From assembly GCA_016931655.1 (NCBI GenBank), contig JAFGEJ010000173.1, positions 1 through 41,273 on the forward strand: a stretch of DNA of 41,273 nucleotides, written 5' to 3'. Shown here in pieces: positions 1 to 9,522 of the stretch. A model generated the notes under the pieces. That model made no database searches, had not been told where the DNA came from, and saw nothing but the letters and a program-made list of their open reading frames with translations. Every line of letters begins with the position of its first letter. The stretch's first letter is position 1. The position numbers and the translations under genes are program-made. The DNA is from Phycisphaerae bacterium (GTDB lineage Bacteria; Planctomycetota; Phycisphaerae; SM23-33).

Positions 1-173
1 ATCTATATTATCAGTGGCGTAACGAGGCCTCCTGTCGAAGCCACCGAAAACGTAGTCATAAATTGAAATTGAAGTAGCGCTGTCATACTAGTTTGTCGTT
101 TGGCGGTATTTGTTTATGATACAATCGTCTTCAATATCGCACGTATCCATCTTACAGGGAAAAAAACGAAACC

Positions 174-1337
174 ATGTTGAATCCATACCGGAACGTCAAT
201 TGGGCCGACGTCCATCGTGTGCCGTCCACCACGCACCTGCATTGCAAAACCCAGAAAGAACTGGACAATGCCTACGCCCGCGGCATCCGGCATTTCAGCA
301 TTTCCAACTACTATCCCTCGGCCCCCTACAACGCCGAGACGCGCATCTCCGATTTCTGGTTCCACCAGACCTGGGGCGTCCCAAAACGCGACGGGGAAAT
401 GCTCTCGCCGCCGATTGATTGGACCAAGGTCATTACATGGAAGGACGAGCTGGACGAAGAATGGCGAAACACCATCCCCACCGGCCAAACCGAACCGGTG
501 TTCTCCCACATCCCATCCGACGTCATCCTGAGCAACAATGCCGAACATCACGGCTTTGCCGACGAGGCCCGCAGCCTGCATGTCACCAGCCCCGGTTCGA
601 CGTATTGCTCGGGCAATATCAACGCAGGCAACCGATATCATCTGCTTCATCATGGATTTTTCACCGGTTTCGGCGGTTCCTGGCGGGAGTTGTTTGAAGA
701 CGTTCTTGGCCGACTTGATTATCCCGACGGCGGCGGGATTGTGATCAATCATCCGACCTGGTTCTCGAATTTTTCGGACGAGTTCGTGATGGAGATGCTC
801 GACTTCGACCCGCGCGTACTCGGCATTGAGATTTATAATCATTCTTCCTATGGGTCTACGCAGAACGGCAAGCGATCGCCGGACTCGCAGGACGAGGAAC
901 TCGGATTCTCGCTGAACATGTGGGACCGAATTCTCGCCACCGGCCGGGTGTGCCTGGGCTTTTCCGTACCGGACCACCACATGTCGGACGAGGACAACTG
1001 GCTGGGCATGATGGTCCTGCTCGTGCCGGAATGTACCGACCACGAATGTCTCCGAGCGTTTCGCAACGGCAATTTCTATTCCTGCCTGAAAAACAACGGC
1101 CTGTCGGTGATGGAATTTGCCGTGAACGAACAAAAAGCAGCCGTGCGGTTCAACGCGAACGCCGGCATACGTATCATCGCCGACGGCGAGACGGTTCTGG
1201 AGACAACCGGTGATACGGCGGAGTGGAACATTCCGCAGAAGCAGGGAAAACCCGCCGTCACGTATCTGCGTGTCGAAGCCTCGGACGACACCGGCGAACG
1301 CCTCTTGCTCCAACCGGTGATGATGAAACAAAGATAA
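174..1337 (+). CDS. PHP-like metal-dependent hydrolase, function unknown
   Basis: A 387-residue soluble protein with no signal peptide. It resembles the PHP phosphoesterase fold: an N-terminal THLHC motif (His21, His23), an AEHHGF motif (Glu124-His126), INHPTW (His193) and GIEIYN (Glu219), and a late PDHH (Asp267-His269). These fall in the order in which PHP proteins place metal ligands along the barrel, but I cannot align them rigorously. The start follows a purine-rich AGGG stretch. Its C-terminal ~100 residues look like an appended beta-rich domain. Next to araB and an alpha-mannosidase it may act on sugar-derived substrates; that is inference only. The fold assignment is moderately supported and no substrate can be named. 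Confidence 0.6.
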   Translation: MLNPYRNVNWADVHRVPSTTHLHCKTQKELDNAYARGIRHFSISNYYPSAPYNAETRISDFWFHQTWGVPKRDGEMLSPPIDWTKVITWKDELDEEWRNTIPTGQTEPVFSHIPSDVILSNNAEHHGFADEARSLHVTSPGSTYCSGNINAGNRYHLLHHGFFTGFGGSWRELFEDVLGRLDYPDGGGIVINHPTWFSNFSDEFVMEMLDFDPRVLGIEIYNHSSYGSTQNGKRSPDSQDEELGFSLNMWDRILATGRVCLGFSVPDHHMSDEDNWLGMMVLLVPECTDHECLRAFRNGNFYSCLKNNGLSVMEFAVNEQKAAVRFNANAGIRIIADGETVLETTGDTAEWNIPQKQGKPAVTYLRVEASDDTGERLLLQPVMMKQR

Positions 1338-1350
1338 CTGAAAGAAGCAT

Positions 1351-1423
1351 CGCCGAACGGTAAACCAATTCTAATATTCCATCAACATTGAGTGTCAACT
1401 TGTCGTTCGGCGCTGTTTTTTTT
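1351..1423 (+). terminator. possible intrinsic terminator after the PHP-like gene
   Basis: A 9-bp perfect stem (CGCCGAACG at 1351-1359, CGTTCGGCG at 1404-1412) is followed by a run of eight T at 1416-1423. The loop is long (44 nt), which makes this atypical. It sits in the gap between two convergent genes, where a terminator is expected. Confidence 0.4.
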
Positions 1424-1449
1424 CCTGACTACCGACTACTGACCACAGA

Positions 1450-3126
1450 CTACGATCCCCGCGCCTGGGCACGGAGGTCGAGGAGGTCTTTCATCACGTT
1501 GTGGCAGCTTCCCTTCCAGGCCGTCGTGCCGAAGGCGTCGTGAAGCTGCTTGTAGAGGACGTAGAGTTTTTTGTACACCGCAACGGCTGGGGGGTTGGGC
1601 TGGTAGACTTTCGTTTTCAGGCCGGTCATGGCCTTCTGGGCGGCGGGGATGCTCTCATGCGCCCCGGCGCAGACCGCCGCCGCGACGGCCGCCCCCAGCG
1701 CACAGGTCTGAGACGACCGGGAGAGCATCATCGGCCGATTCGTCACGTCGGCGTAAATCTGCATGACCATCGGATTTTTCTCCGCGATGCCGCCGCCGGT
1801 GACAATCCGCTCGACCTTCACGTGATACTGCTCCAGCCGGTTGATGATCGTCAGTGCGCCGAAGGCCGTCGCCTCGACCAGCGCCCGGTAGACCTCCGCC
1901 GGCGTGGTGTGCAGCGATTGGCCCACCAGCAGGCCGCTTAATCGCGGATCGACCAGTACCGTGCGGTTGCCGTGGTTCCAGTCGAGCGCCAGCAGGCCGC
2001 TGGCGCCGGGAGCGAGTTTGTCGGCCTCCTTCGTCAGCGCGGCGTGGGAACCGCTCTTCGCACCACCGGGACGAATGACATCCACGTACCAGTTGAAAAT
2101 ATCGCCCACGGCGCTCTGCCCGGCCTCCAGGCCGATGAACCCCGGCACGACGCTGCCCTTGACGATACCGCACAAGCCCGGAATGTCCGCCAGCGGCTGG
2201 CCGGCTGGGACGATCATCATATCGCACGTGCTCGTGCCGAGAATTTTCACCAGCGTTCCCGGTTCGATGCCTGATCCGACGGCCCCGGCGTGTGCGTCGA
2301 ACACGCCCGTGGCAACGGGGATGCCCGCCGGCAGGCCGGTTTTGGAGGCCCAGGCCTTGGACAATTCGCCGACGGACGTGTCGATGGTCTGGGCGCGCGT
2401 TTTGAGCCGCACGTGCAGGCCGCCGAGTTTCGGATCGAGGCGGGCGAGGAATTTTTCATCCGGGTATCCGCCCCAGTCGGCGTTGAACATGGCCTTGTGC
2501 CCGGCTGCACAGACGCAGATTTTTAAATCTTCCGGCGCTTCGGTGCCGCTGAGAACGGCTGGGATCCAGTCCGCGGCCTCCACCCAGGTATAGGCCGCCG
2601 AGAAGACCTTCGGATTCGTCCGCAGGCAGTGCAGGATTTTGCTGAAGAACCATTCGCTGCTGTAGACCCCGCCGCACTTGGCGAGATATTGCGGGCGCAT
2701 CTTGCGGGCCAGGTCGGTGATCTCCTCGGCCTCGGCGAAGGACGTGTGATCCTTCCACAGCCAGGCCATCGCGTCGAGGTCTTTTGCGAACCGCGGGTCC
2801 ATCGCCAGCGGCTGACCCTTTCGGTCCACGGGAATCGGCGTGCTGCCGGTGGTGTCCACGCCCAGGCCGATCACGTGGTCCGGCTTGAACGTTTTGACGC
2901 TCCGTTTGGCGGCTGCCAGCGCCCGCTTGATGGTGGTCTCGGCGCCCTTGAGATAGTCAGCCGGGTGCTGGCGGGCGAGGTTCGGATCACCGGAGAGCAA
3001 AATCCCTTCCTTGCCGTGAGCATAAGTCCACGCCGCCGAGGCGATCTCCCGCCCATCGGCGACGTTGACGAGTATCGCCCGCACCGAATTCGTCCCGTAA
3101 TCCAGACCGATTGTATACTTGGCCAT
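1450..3126 (-). CDS. araB: L-ribulokinase (FGGY kinase)
   Basis: A 558-residue protein, close to the usual ~560 for ribulokinase. Ribulokinase phosphorylates L-ribulose to L-ribulose 5-phosphate in cytosolic L-arabinose breakdown. The N-terminus IGLDYGTNSVRA is the FGGY phosphate-binding motif typical of AraB. Also present are GVDTTGSTPIPVD and GVFDAHAGAVG (substrate region) and a late IVTGGGIAEKNP ATP-binding segment. The ATG follows GAAAGG at good spacing. No araA or araD is in the window, so the gene is an orphan here. It is divergent from the alpha-mannosidase gene with a 235-bp gap, so the two could share regulation. The stop codon is TAG, which matters for reading the TAG in gspF. Confidence 0.9.
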   Translation of the reverse strand: MAKYTIGLDYGTNSVRAILVNVADGREIASAAWTYAHGKEGILLSGDPNLARQHPADYLKGAETTIKRALAAAKRSVKTFKPDHVIGLGVDTTGSTPIPVDRKGQPLAMDPRFAKDLDAMAWLWKDHTSFAEAEEITDLARKMRPQYLAKCGGVYSSEWFFSKILHCLRTNPKVFSAAYTWVEAADWIPAVLSGTEAPEDLKICVCAAGHKAMFNADWGGYPDEKFLARLDPKLGGLHVRLKTRAQTIDTSVGELSKAWASKTGLPAGIPVATGVFDAHAGAVGSGIEPGTLVKILGTSTCDMMIVPAGQPLADIPGLCGIVKGSVVPGFIGLEAGQSAVGDIFNWYVDVIRPGGAKSGSHAALTKEADKLAPGASGLLALDWNHGNRTVLVDPRLSGLLVGQSLHTTPAEVYRALVEATAFGALTIINRLEQYHVKVERIVTGGGIAEKNPMVMQIYADVTNRPMMLSRSSQTCALGAAVAAAVCAGAHESIPAAQKAMTGLKTKVYQPNPPAVAVYKKLYVLYKQLHDAFGTTAWKGSCHNVMKDLLDLRAQARGS

Positions 3127-3290
3127 GACATTGCCTTTCTGGAACTATCCTACAAATACTCATATCAGAAAAACCTGAAACGTGATTCAACATCATCATT
3201 TCGCGGGAATCAATCTTCATTTTGCCAGGATTTTACGTGGAATATCATTTGCAGGATTCGAGGATGGATTGGTACATTCCCGTATCCCCT

Positions 3291-3335
3291 CAGCCGGCGG
3301 AGAAAGCGGCCCGCGGTTGGGCGTTCTGCCGGCTG
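3291..3335 (+). promoter_or_regulatory. inverted repeat in the leader of the mannosidase gene
   Basis: Perfect 8-bp arms CAGCCGGC and GCCGGCTG are separated by 29 nt, ending 26 bp before the mannosidase ATG. It could be an operator or a leader hairpin. GC-rich arms of this length arise by chance fairly often, so support is weak. Confidence 0.25.
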
Positions 3336-3361
3336 GGCGGGCTGAAACAAGGAACAAAATC

Positions 3362-6300
3362 ATGGCGTTGGATCTGGAATGGCGGGATCGGCTGAAGCGG
3401 TGGCGGGACGAATTGTCGCGCCATATCGAATACCGGCTGGGCGACGTGGACTTCGAGTTTTTCGTCACGAAGGACCGGCTTACGTATGACGAGGCGATGG
3501 CTGGCGCCTTTGCCCCCTGCCCCGCGGGCACGAAATGGGGCAGAATGTGGGAGTACGGCTGGTTCCACGCGAACATCACCCTGCCGGCGGAGGCCCGGCG
3601 CCGGCGCGTGTATCTGCGGCCTAACGTCGTCGGCGAATCGCTCGTATACATCGACGGGCAGGTGGCCGGTTCCGTCAGCAGGCAACCTATCGCAATCGCC
3701 CTAACGAGTCCAAGGCCGACAATCGACCTGACACGCAACGGCAAGAGCGGACAGAAAATCTCCGTCCTGATCGAATGCTACGCCGGGCACGGCGTACCCC
3801 GCGGCGAAACGGGGCCCGTCCCGCCGGGCCGACAAGTAGTCCAGAAACCCGAAGGAACGCAACTTGTCGTCGAACAGGGCGAATTCGGCCTGTGGGAAGA
3901 AGACGTCTACCAACTGCACGTCGACGTGGAAACCCTTTTCCAACTGCGGGAAAATATCGACAAAGAATCGTTGCGCGTCTCGGAAATCGACGAAGCCCTG
4001 CGCGAATTCACGCGGATCGTGGACTTCGAGCTGCCCCGCGAGGAATTCCTCGCCACCGTGCGCGAAGCCCGCAAAATGCTCGCGCCGCTGCTGGCGAAAA
4101 CGAACGGGCCGACGGCCCCGACGCTGTACGGCTTCGGGCACGGGCACCTGGACGTGGCGTGGCTGTGGCCGCTGGCGGAAACCGACCGCAAAGAGGCCCG
4201 CACGCTGGGCAACCAACTCGCCCTGGCGGACGAATATGAAGGCTACAACTTCCTGAACTCCCAGACACACCTGTTCTGGAGGATCCAGCAGAAGTACCCG
4301 CAATTCTGGGAACGGGTGAAGCAGGGCGTCAAGGACGGCAAGATCATCGCCGACGGCGCATGGTGGGTGGAAGCCGATACCAACATCTCCAGCGGCGAAT
4401 CGCTCATCCGCCAGGCGCTGTACGGCAAGAAATTCTTTCGCGAGGAGTTCGGCCTGGACAGTCGCGTCCTCTGGCTGCCGGACGTGTTCGGCTACTCCGG
4501 CGCCCTGCCGCAGATTCTCAATGGCTGCGGTGTGGATTACTTCGCCACCGCAAAAATCTTCTGGACGTACCACGGCGGCGATCCGTTCCCCTACAACACG
4601 TTCTGGTGGGAGGGCGTGGACGGCACGCGGATTCTCGTGCACCTGGTGAACGATTACGGCGAACCCGCCAATCCGTACGAACTGATCCGGCGGTGGAATC
4701 AGCGGGTGCAGAAAGACGGCATCACTTCTCGCCTGTTTCCGTTCGGCTTCAGCGACGGTGGCGGCGGCCCGAACCGCGACCACGTCGAATTCGCACGGCG
4801 CTGCGCGGACCTGGAGGGCTGCCCGAAACTGAAACTCTCCACGCCGCGGGAATTTTTCAACGACATCGAAGAGCAAGGCGGCATCGACAACGTCTACGTC
4901 GGCGAATTGTATTACCAGGGCCATCGCGGCACGTACACCTCCCAGGCCAAGACCAAGCAGGGCAATCGCAGGAGCGAAATCGCCCTGCGCGAGGCGGAAC
5001 TCTGGAGCACCGCCGCGGCGGTGCTGAAGAAGCACAGGATCGACAGGGAAACGCTGTGGAACTGCTGGCGGCAGGTGATGCTGCACCAGTTCCACGACAT
5101 TCTGCCCGGTTCCTCCATCGCCCGCGTGTACGAAGAAGCGGAGGCCGAATATGCCCGCGTGTTGAAGGAGTTGGCGGCAGTGACGGGCAAAGCCGCCGGC
5201 GCTCTGACCGACAACGCAAAGGACGCGATTACGCTCTTCAATTCCCTCTCCTGGGATCGCAAATCCCTGATCGCCCTGCCGGCCGGCTGGAATGGCGCGA
5301 CCGACGCCGACGGCGATACGCTGTGCGTGCAGGAGGTTGAAGGCGTGAAATATGTCGAGACGGAAATTCTGAGCATGGGCCTGGCATCGCTGAAGAAAGC
5401 GGACGCATCGGCGTCGGCGGGCTGTCGCGGCTGCGGCGGCGTGCAGGCGGAAAAAACACGGCTGGAAAACGACCTCGTTCGCGCCACGTTCAACGAACGG
5501 GGCGAACTGGTCAGTCTCGTCGCAAAGGACACCGGCATGGAGTTCCTCGCCGGACCGAGCAACCAGTTCCGCATGTACAAAGACGTGCCCAGCCAATGCG
5601 ACGCATGGGACATCGACAGCATGTACGAGCAGACGCCCGTGGAATTGCAGGCCGAGGCCAGGGTCGAAGTCGTCTGCTCCGGGCCGCTGCTGGGTAAGGT
5701 TCGCGTGACGCGGAAGATCAACGGCTCGGAGATGTCGCAGGATATCACGCTGCGACGCGGGCAGCGGCGCGTCGAATTCGCCACGGTGATCGACTGGAAC
5801 GAAAAGCACAAGCTGCTGAAAGTCGCGTTTGACTCGAACATTCACGCGAACGAGGCGATCCACGAGATTCAGTACGGTTACATCGCCCGGCCGAACCATC
5901 GCTCGCGCCCGTTCGATCGAGATCGGTTCGAGGTGTGCAATCATCGTTTCACGGCCCTGTGCGAACAGCGTCGCGGCCTGGCGGTGCTTAATGACTGCAA
6001 ATACGGCGTCAGCACGCTGGGCGGGTGCATTCAGCTCACGTTGCTCAGGAGCGCCCAGGCCCCGGACGACACCGCCGACCTGGGCCGGCAGGAATTCACC
6101 TACGCCGTGACGGCCTGGGAAGGTGCGTTCGGCGACAGCCACCTGACGCGGCAGGGATACGAACTGAACGTTCCGGTTACCGCAGTTGCAGGCTCGGCGG
6201 AGCGAACGAGCCTGTTTTCCCTCGACGCCGATAACGTCATCATCGACGCCGTCAAACCGGCGGAGGACGGCAGCGGGGACGTGATCGTTCGCCTGTACGA

Positions 6301-6472
6301 ATCGCTGCGGACCGCGACGAACTGCATGCTCTCGGCCGCCCTGCCCGTCAAGGCCGCCCGGCAGACGGACATGCTGGAGAATAAAACGGGCGATCTGACG
6401 GTATCGAAGGGAAGCATCGCCCTGTCGTTTCGCCCGTTCGAGATCAAAACCGTTCGACTGCAAACAAAATAA
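3362..6472 (+). CDS. alpha-mannosidase, glycoside hydrolase family 38
   Basis: A 1036-residue enzyme, usual length for bacterial GH38. It hydrolyses terminal alpha-mannosides. GHGHLDVAWLWP (His262, Asp264) matches the zinc-binding motif and WLPDVFGYSGALPQIL carries the expected nucleophile (Asp374). HQFHDILPGSSI marks the helical bundle, followed by the C-terminal beta domains. I chose the ATG at 3362 because AAGGA precedes it. The open frame extends 60 codons upstream to 3182, but that part does not resemble the family. There is no signal peptide, so a cytosolic role in glycan recycling is likely. It is divergent from araB and convergent with the metal transporter operon, only 13 bp apart. 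Confidence 0.93.
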   Translation: MALDLEWRDRLKRWRDELSRHIEYRLGDVDFEFFVTKDRLTYDEAMAGAFAPCPAGTKWGRMWEYGWFHANITLPAEARRRRVYLRPNVVGESLVYIDGQVAGSVSRQPIAIALTSPRPTIDLTRNGKSGQKISVLIECYAGHGVPRGETGPVPPGRQVVQKPEGTQLVVEQGEFGLWEEDVYQLHVDVETLFQLRENIDKESLRVSEIDEALREFTRIVDFELPREEFLATVREARKMLAPLLAKTNGPTAPTLYGFGHGHLDVAWLWPLAETDRKEARTLGNQLALADEYEGYNFLNSQTHLFWRIQQKYPQFWERVKQGVKDGKIIADGAWWVEADTNISSGESLIRQALYGKKFFREEFGLDSRVLWLPDVFGYSGALPQILNGCGVDYFATAKIFWTYHGGDPFPYNTFWWEGVDGTRILVHLVNDYGEPANPYELIRRWNQRVQKDGITSRLFPFGFSDGGGGPNRDHVEFARRCADLEGCPKLKLSTPREFFNDIEEQGGIDNVYVGELYYQGHRGTYTSQAKTKQGNRRSEIALREAELWSTAAAVLKKHRIDRETLWNCWRQVMLHQFHDILPGSSIARVYEEAEAEYARVLKELAAVTGKAAGALTDNAKDAITLFNSLSWDRKSLIALPAGWNGATDADGDTLCVQEVEGVKYVETEILSMGLASLKKADASASAGCRGCGGVQAEKTRLENDLVRATFNERGELVSLVAKDTGMEFLAGPSNQFRMYKDVPSQCDAWDIDSMYEQTPVELQAEARVEVVCSGPLLGKVRVTRKINGSEMSQDITLRRGQRRVEFATVIDWNEKHKLLKVAFDSNIHANEAIHEIQYGYIARPNHRSRPFDRDRFEVCNHRFTALCEQRRGLAVLNDCKYGVSTLGGCIQLTLLRSAQAPDDTADLGRQEFTYAVTAWEGAFGDSHLTRQGYELNVPVTAVAGSAERTSLFSLDADNVIIDAVKPAEDGSGDVIVRLYESLRTATNCMLSAALPVKAARQTDMLENKTGDLTVSKGSIALSFRPFEIKTVRLQTK

Positions 6473-6485
6473 TCCGGCGGGAATT

Positions 6486-7307
6486 TTATCTTCTTCCATG
6501 CAGACGGCGGACGCCGGCTGCCAGGACGACCAGCAGCGAGGAAACCAGCACGATCACCGCGCCGCTGGGAAGGTCCGTGATTGCCGAAAGGAGAAATCCT
6601 CCCCCGCCGCTGATCGCACCGAGGATCACCGCCAGCAGCGTCACGCGTCGGCCGCCGCGGGTCAACTGGAAGGCCGCCGCCGCGGGATTGGTAATCAGGC
6701 TGTAGATCATCAACCCGCCGACGGCCTGGAAGTTCACGGTCATCAGCGCCGCCGTCAAGACCAGAAAGCCCGTCCAGACGCCCGTGGCGTGAATACCCGC
6801 CGCCTGGGCGTCGGCGCGGGAAAACAGAATCGCCCGCATCTCCTTGCCGAACAGCAGCACGAACGCGCCCAAGGCCGCAGCCGCCGAGAGCATCAGCCAC
6901 ACGTCCGACCAGCGGCAGTACGTCAGGCTGCCCCACAGCAGGCCGCGAACGTCGTTGTCGCTCTTGCCCAGCACGCCGAACAACCCGAAGCCCACAAACG
7001 CCAACCCCATCGTGACGGAAAACAGCAGTCCCATCACGACGTTGGCGTCCATGTGAATTTTTCGCGGATCGGCCAATCCCAGCGCAATGGCGGTGATCAT
7101 CGCCCCGCCCAGCGCCGGCAGCAGAAGAACCGCGCCGGTCAGCCCCGCCAGGGCGCCGAACACCGCGCCGGCCAAGGCCGCGTGGGCCACGCACACGCCC
7201 AGGAACGGAATCCGCATGCCGACGATGTACACGCTCAGCAGGCCGCTGGAGGCCCCGGCGATCAGTCCGCCGGCAAGGACCGGCGCCCAGAACATGAGAT
7301 CAGGCAT
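6486..7307 (-). CDS. metal ABC transporter permease, ABC-3 (ZnuB/TroC) family
   Basis: A 273-residue, very hydrophobic protein with about eight predicted membrane helices, the permease of a zinc or manganese importer. Family features include GMRIPFLGVCVAHAALAGAVFGAL near the N-terminus and the C-terminal helices with TVNFQAVGGLMIYSLITNPAAAA, where the ABC-3 family has its conserved segment. The ATG at 7307 follows GGGGAGG and overlaps the end of the methyltransferase gene (ATG before its TGA). It is the last gene of a six-gene operon that also encodes the ATPase and binding lipoprotein. Zinc is favoured over manganese because of the Zur-like operator upstream; this is inference. Confidence 0.88.
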   Translation of the reverse strand: MPDLMFWAPVLAGGLIAGASSGLLSVYIVGMRIPFLGVCVAHAALAGAVFGALAGLTGAVLLLPALGGAMITAIALGLADPRKIHMDANVVMGLLFSVTMGLAFVGFGLFGVLGKSDNDVRGLLWGSLTYCRWSDVWLMLSAAAALGAFVLLFGKEMRAILFSRADAQAAGIHATGVWTGFLVLTAALMTVNFQAVGGLMIYSLITNPAAAAFQLTRGGRRVTLLAVILGAISGGGGFLLSAITDLPSGAVIVLVSSLLVVLAAGVRRLHGRR

Positions 7308-7905
7308 GATCCGCCTCCCCAGCCGAAACGGCAAACTGGAGAAGGTAATTCATCTCAACGTCCCAATATCCGATCTTCCGAAACCCCGCCGCCGTTGCCA
7401 GCGATTCGACCTTCTCCGGGGACAATCGTATGTGCATCGGCGGGCCGACGGGAGAGCTTGCCTGACACTCAACAACGCCCAGCCGCCCGCCGGGTTTCAA
7501 AACGCGTCGCAACTCGCCAAACAATCCCGCCGCCTCCGCCAAAAGATTCGGCACGTGCAGCACGTTGGCGAGAAGGCACACGTCCACGGAATCGTCGGGA
7601 AGAGGAATCGCCCGTGCCAGGTCGGCGAGCATGGTTGTAACGTTCGAGAACCCCTCGGCCTTGGCCTGGCGATGTATCGCCTCAAACCAGTCCTCCTGCC
7701 GGTCCAGCGCAAAGACGTTTCCCGTCGGCCCGACGACGTTCGCCGCGAACAGTGTATATTCGCCCGTCCCACAACCGGCATCGAGAAACGTGTCCCTTTG
7801 TCGCAATTCCAGCGGATGGAAAATCCGTTCCGGCGCCTGCATCCAGAAACTGCTCGGTGCGTGATGGGCGCCGGCGTGTTCGTTTTTTGAGTCTGTGCTA
7901 CTCAT
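7300..7905 (-). CDS. class I SAM-dependent methyltransferase
   Basis: About 201 residues with a Rossmann-type methyltransferase core: motif I FLDAGCGTGEYT, an acidic ALDRQ end of strand 2, DDSVDVCLLANVLHV for motif IV, and RRVLKPGGRLGVVE for motif V. The target is unknown. The gene lies between the ATPase and permease genes of the metal transporter and overlaps both, so it is very probably co-translated with them. The ATG at 7905 has a better spaced GGGGGA than the one at 7911, so either could be the start. Its presence in a metal-uptake operon suggests a role under metal limitation, but no substrate can be read from the sequence. Confidence 0.82.
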   Translation of the reverse strand: MSSTDSKNEHAGAHHAPSSFWMQAPERIFHPLELRQRDTFLDAGCGTGEYTLFAANVVGPTGNVFALDRQEDWFEAIHRQAKAEGFSNVTTMLADLARAIPLPDDSVDVCLLANVLHVPNLLAEAAGLFGELRRVLKPGGRLGVVECQASSPVGPPMHIRLSPEKVESLATAAGFRKIGYWDVEMNYLLQFAVSAGEADHA

Positions 7906-8701
7906 TACCATGTCCCCCGGGCACGACGGCCCATCGGCCGGCGGTGTGCATCACGCCCAGCGTCGGCCCGTAGAGCGACTGAATTCGATCGGCGGTGAGC
8001 GTCTCGGCCGGCGGGCCGTCGGCGGTAAGTCGCCCTTCGTCCAGCACGACCACGCGCCCGCAGCAGGCCGGCAAGACCTCCAGCTCGTGGCAGACCAGAA
8101 CCACCGTGATGTGCGTCTGGCGGTAGAGTTCTTCGACAACCTCAACGATCCGCTCGCGCCAGCCAAGGTCGAGATTGGCCGTCGGCTCATCGAGCAGCAG
8201 AAGCTCGGGATTCTGGACCATCGCACGGGCGATGAGCGTCTTTCGCTGCTCGCCGCCGGAAATTTCGCCGAAACCCCGCCGCGCCAGGTCCGCCAGACCC
8301 AGCCGGTCCAGCCATTCGTCCACGATCCGCCAGTCGGCGGACTTCAGCGGGCGCAGCAGGCCCGCGATTCCGGTTCGGCCGATGGCAACAACTTCCTGCA
8401 CCGTCAGGGGCATTTCGCTTTGCGCGGGTAAAATCTGCGGTACATAACCTATTCGGCGGCGCAGGATCGTCCGTTCGCCGGCCGGCAGCGTTCCGATTTC
8501 CCGCCCGAGCACTTCCACGCGCCCGCGAACATGCCCCTGCATTCCCAGCAGGCAGCGAAGCATTGTGCTCTTGCCCGCGCCGTTGGGACCCAGCAGGCCC
8601 AGAAGCTCGCCCCGCGAAACCCCCAGCGAATCGACGGAAAGAATGTCACGATGTCCCGCGCGAACGAGTAAACCTTCGATATGGACCGCGACGTCGCTCA
8701 A
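7898..8701 (-). CDS. metal ABC transporter ATP-binding protein (ZnuC-like)
   Basis: A 267-residue ABC ATPase. Walker A is GPNGAGKST (residues 38-46), the signature is ISGGEQRKTLIARAM, Walker B is LLLLDEPTANLD, and the switch His lies in VLVCHELEVL. It energises import with the permease and lipoprotein encoded alongside. The likely start is TTG at 8701, which overlaps the TGA of the binding-protein gene (ATTGA) behind a GGAGG. The open frame continues upstream to 9040, but those 113 codons lie inside the binding-protein gene and lack family similarity. The gene ends in TAG and overlaps the methyltransferase start. Confidence 0.88.
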   Translation of the reverse strand: MSDVAVHIEGLLVRAGHRDILSVDSLGVSRGELLGLLGPNGAGKSTMLRCLLGMQGHVRGRVEVLGREIGTLPAGERTILRRRIGYVPQILPAQSEMPLTVQEVVAIGRTGIAGLLRPLKSADWRIVDEWLDRLGLADLARRGFGEISGGEQRKTLIARAMVQNPELLLLDEPTANLDLGWRERIVEVVEELYRQTHITVVLVCHELEVLPACCGRVVVLDEGRLTADGPPAETLTADRIQSLYGPTLGVMHTAGRWAVVPGGHGNE

Positions 8702-9522
8702 TTCGCCTCCAGTAGTTTTTTGATATTGTCTCGCACCATATCGTCGAAAGAGGGTTGTCCCTCGTTCGTCGCGGGGAAATTGTCGAACACCGCGGCCTTC
8801 GCTTCGAGGCGCTCCGCGAGAAAGTCCGCGCACCGCCGGCCTTCGGGACGGTTGGCGACCACGAGTTTCGCCTGTTTTTCCTTCCCCGCCTGAAGGGCCT
8901 TGTCCAGCCGTTTCACGGATTCCACGTCCGTGCCGCGAAACGTCGCGACAACGTCCAGCCCCAACCACCTGCAAAACGCCTCCTGATGCACGCTGCAAAT
9001 GACAGACTCGTTCTTCAAAGGTTCCATCTCTTTTAGGCATTGCACCGAAAGTTTTTTCATTCGATCTTCAATGCGCCTCAGGCGTTCCGCCGCAATTTCT
9101 TTTTTCAGCAACCCAACACCCACCAGGGCCTCGGCGGTCTGTTTGCAGGCGGCGAGATAGCTCGCCGGTTCGCACAACCCGCCGGTGATATGGACGGGAA
9201 CGATTTTCAATCCCGCCTCAGCCGCCCCGGCGAGCTTGGCGTCCATCGACTCCTGAAAATCCATCCGCAGCAGCACGCAGCAGCGGCGAAGCTGCTGTAC
9301 CTGGGAAGGGCGGATGTCAAAGTGGCCCGGACACATGCCCGGCTCCGCCAGCCGCAGTACCGACGCGTCGCCGCCCAACAAATCCTTCGCGGCGCATTCC
9401 AGAAGCGAATTGGACGCCGCTACGTCCGCACCGCCCGGCCCAGCCGATCTCTCGCAGCCCGGTAAGGCCGCCAGGAACAGGATCGTCGGAACAACGACGC
9501 GAAATATCATGGGCTTTTGCAT
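8698..9522 (-). CDS. metal-binding lipoprotein, ZnuA/TroA-like (divergent)
   Basis: A 274-residue substrate-binding protein. A signal peptide ends in the lipobox LPGC (Cys23), so it should be lipid-anchored on the outer face of the inner membrane. Candidate metal ligands are His67 ([10 protein letters not shown]), His111 (VPVHITGG) and His179 (CSVHQEAF), roughly where ZnuA-type proteins place their three histidines. The CPGHFD motif replaces the usual DPH, and nearby cysteines are frequent, so it is a divergent branch. There is no His/Asp-rich loop. It is encoded directly before the ABC ATPase (4-base overlap) and 16 bp into the end of the prepilin-like gene. Zinc is the favoured substrate. 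Confidence 0.82.
   Translation of the reverse strand: MQKPMIFRVVVPTILFLAALPGCERSAGPGGADVAASNSLLECAAKDLLGGDASVLRLAEPGMCPGHFDIRPSQVQQLRRCCVLLRMDFQESMDAKLAGAAEAGLKIVPVHITGGLCEPASYLAACKQTAEALVGVGLLKKEIAAERLRRIEDRMKKLSVQCLKEMEPLKNESVICSVHQEAFCRWLGLDVVATFRGTDVESVKRLDKALQAGKEKQAKLVVANRPEGRRCADFLAERLEAKAAVFDNFPATNEGQPSFDDMVRDNIKKLLEAN

Noticed and set aside
3182-3361. A 60-residue N-terminal extension of the mannosidase
   Set aside because: No family similarity, no signal peptide, and a good ribosome site lies before the ATG at 3362.
8702-9040. A longer ABC ATPase starting at 9040
   Set aside because: The extra 113 codons lie inside the lipoprotein gene in another frame and resemble no ABC domain. 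The TTG at 8701 with GGAGG fits the overlap pattern of the operon.
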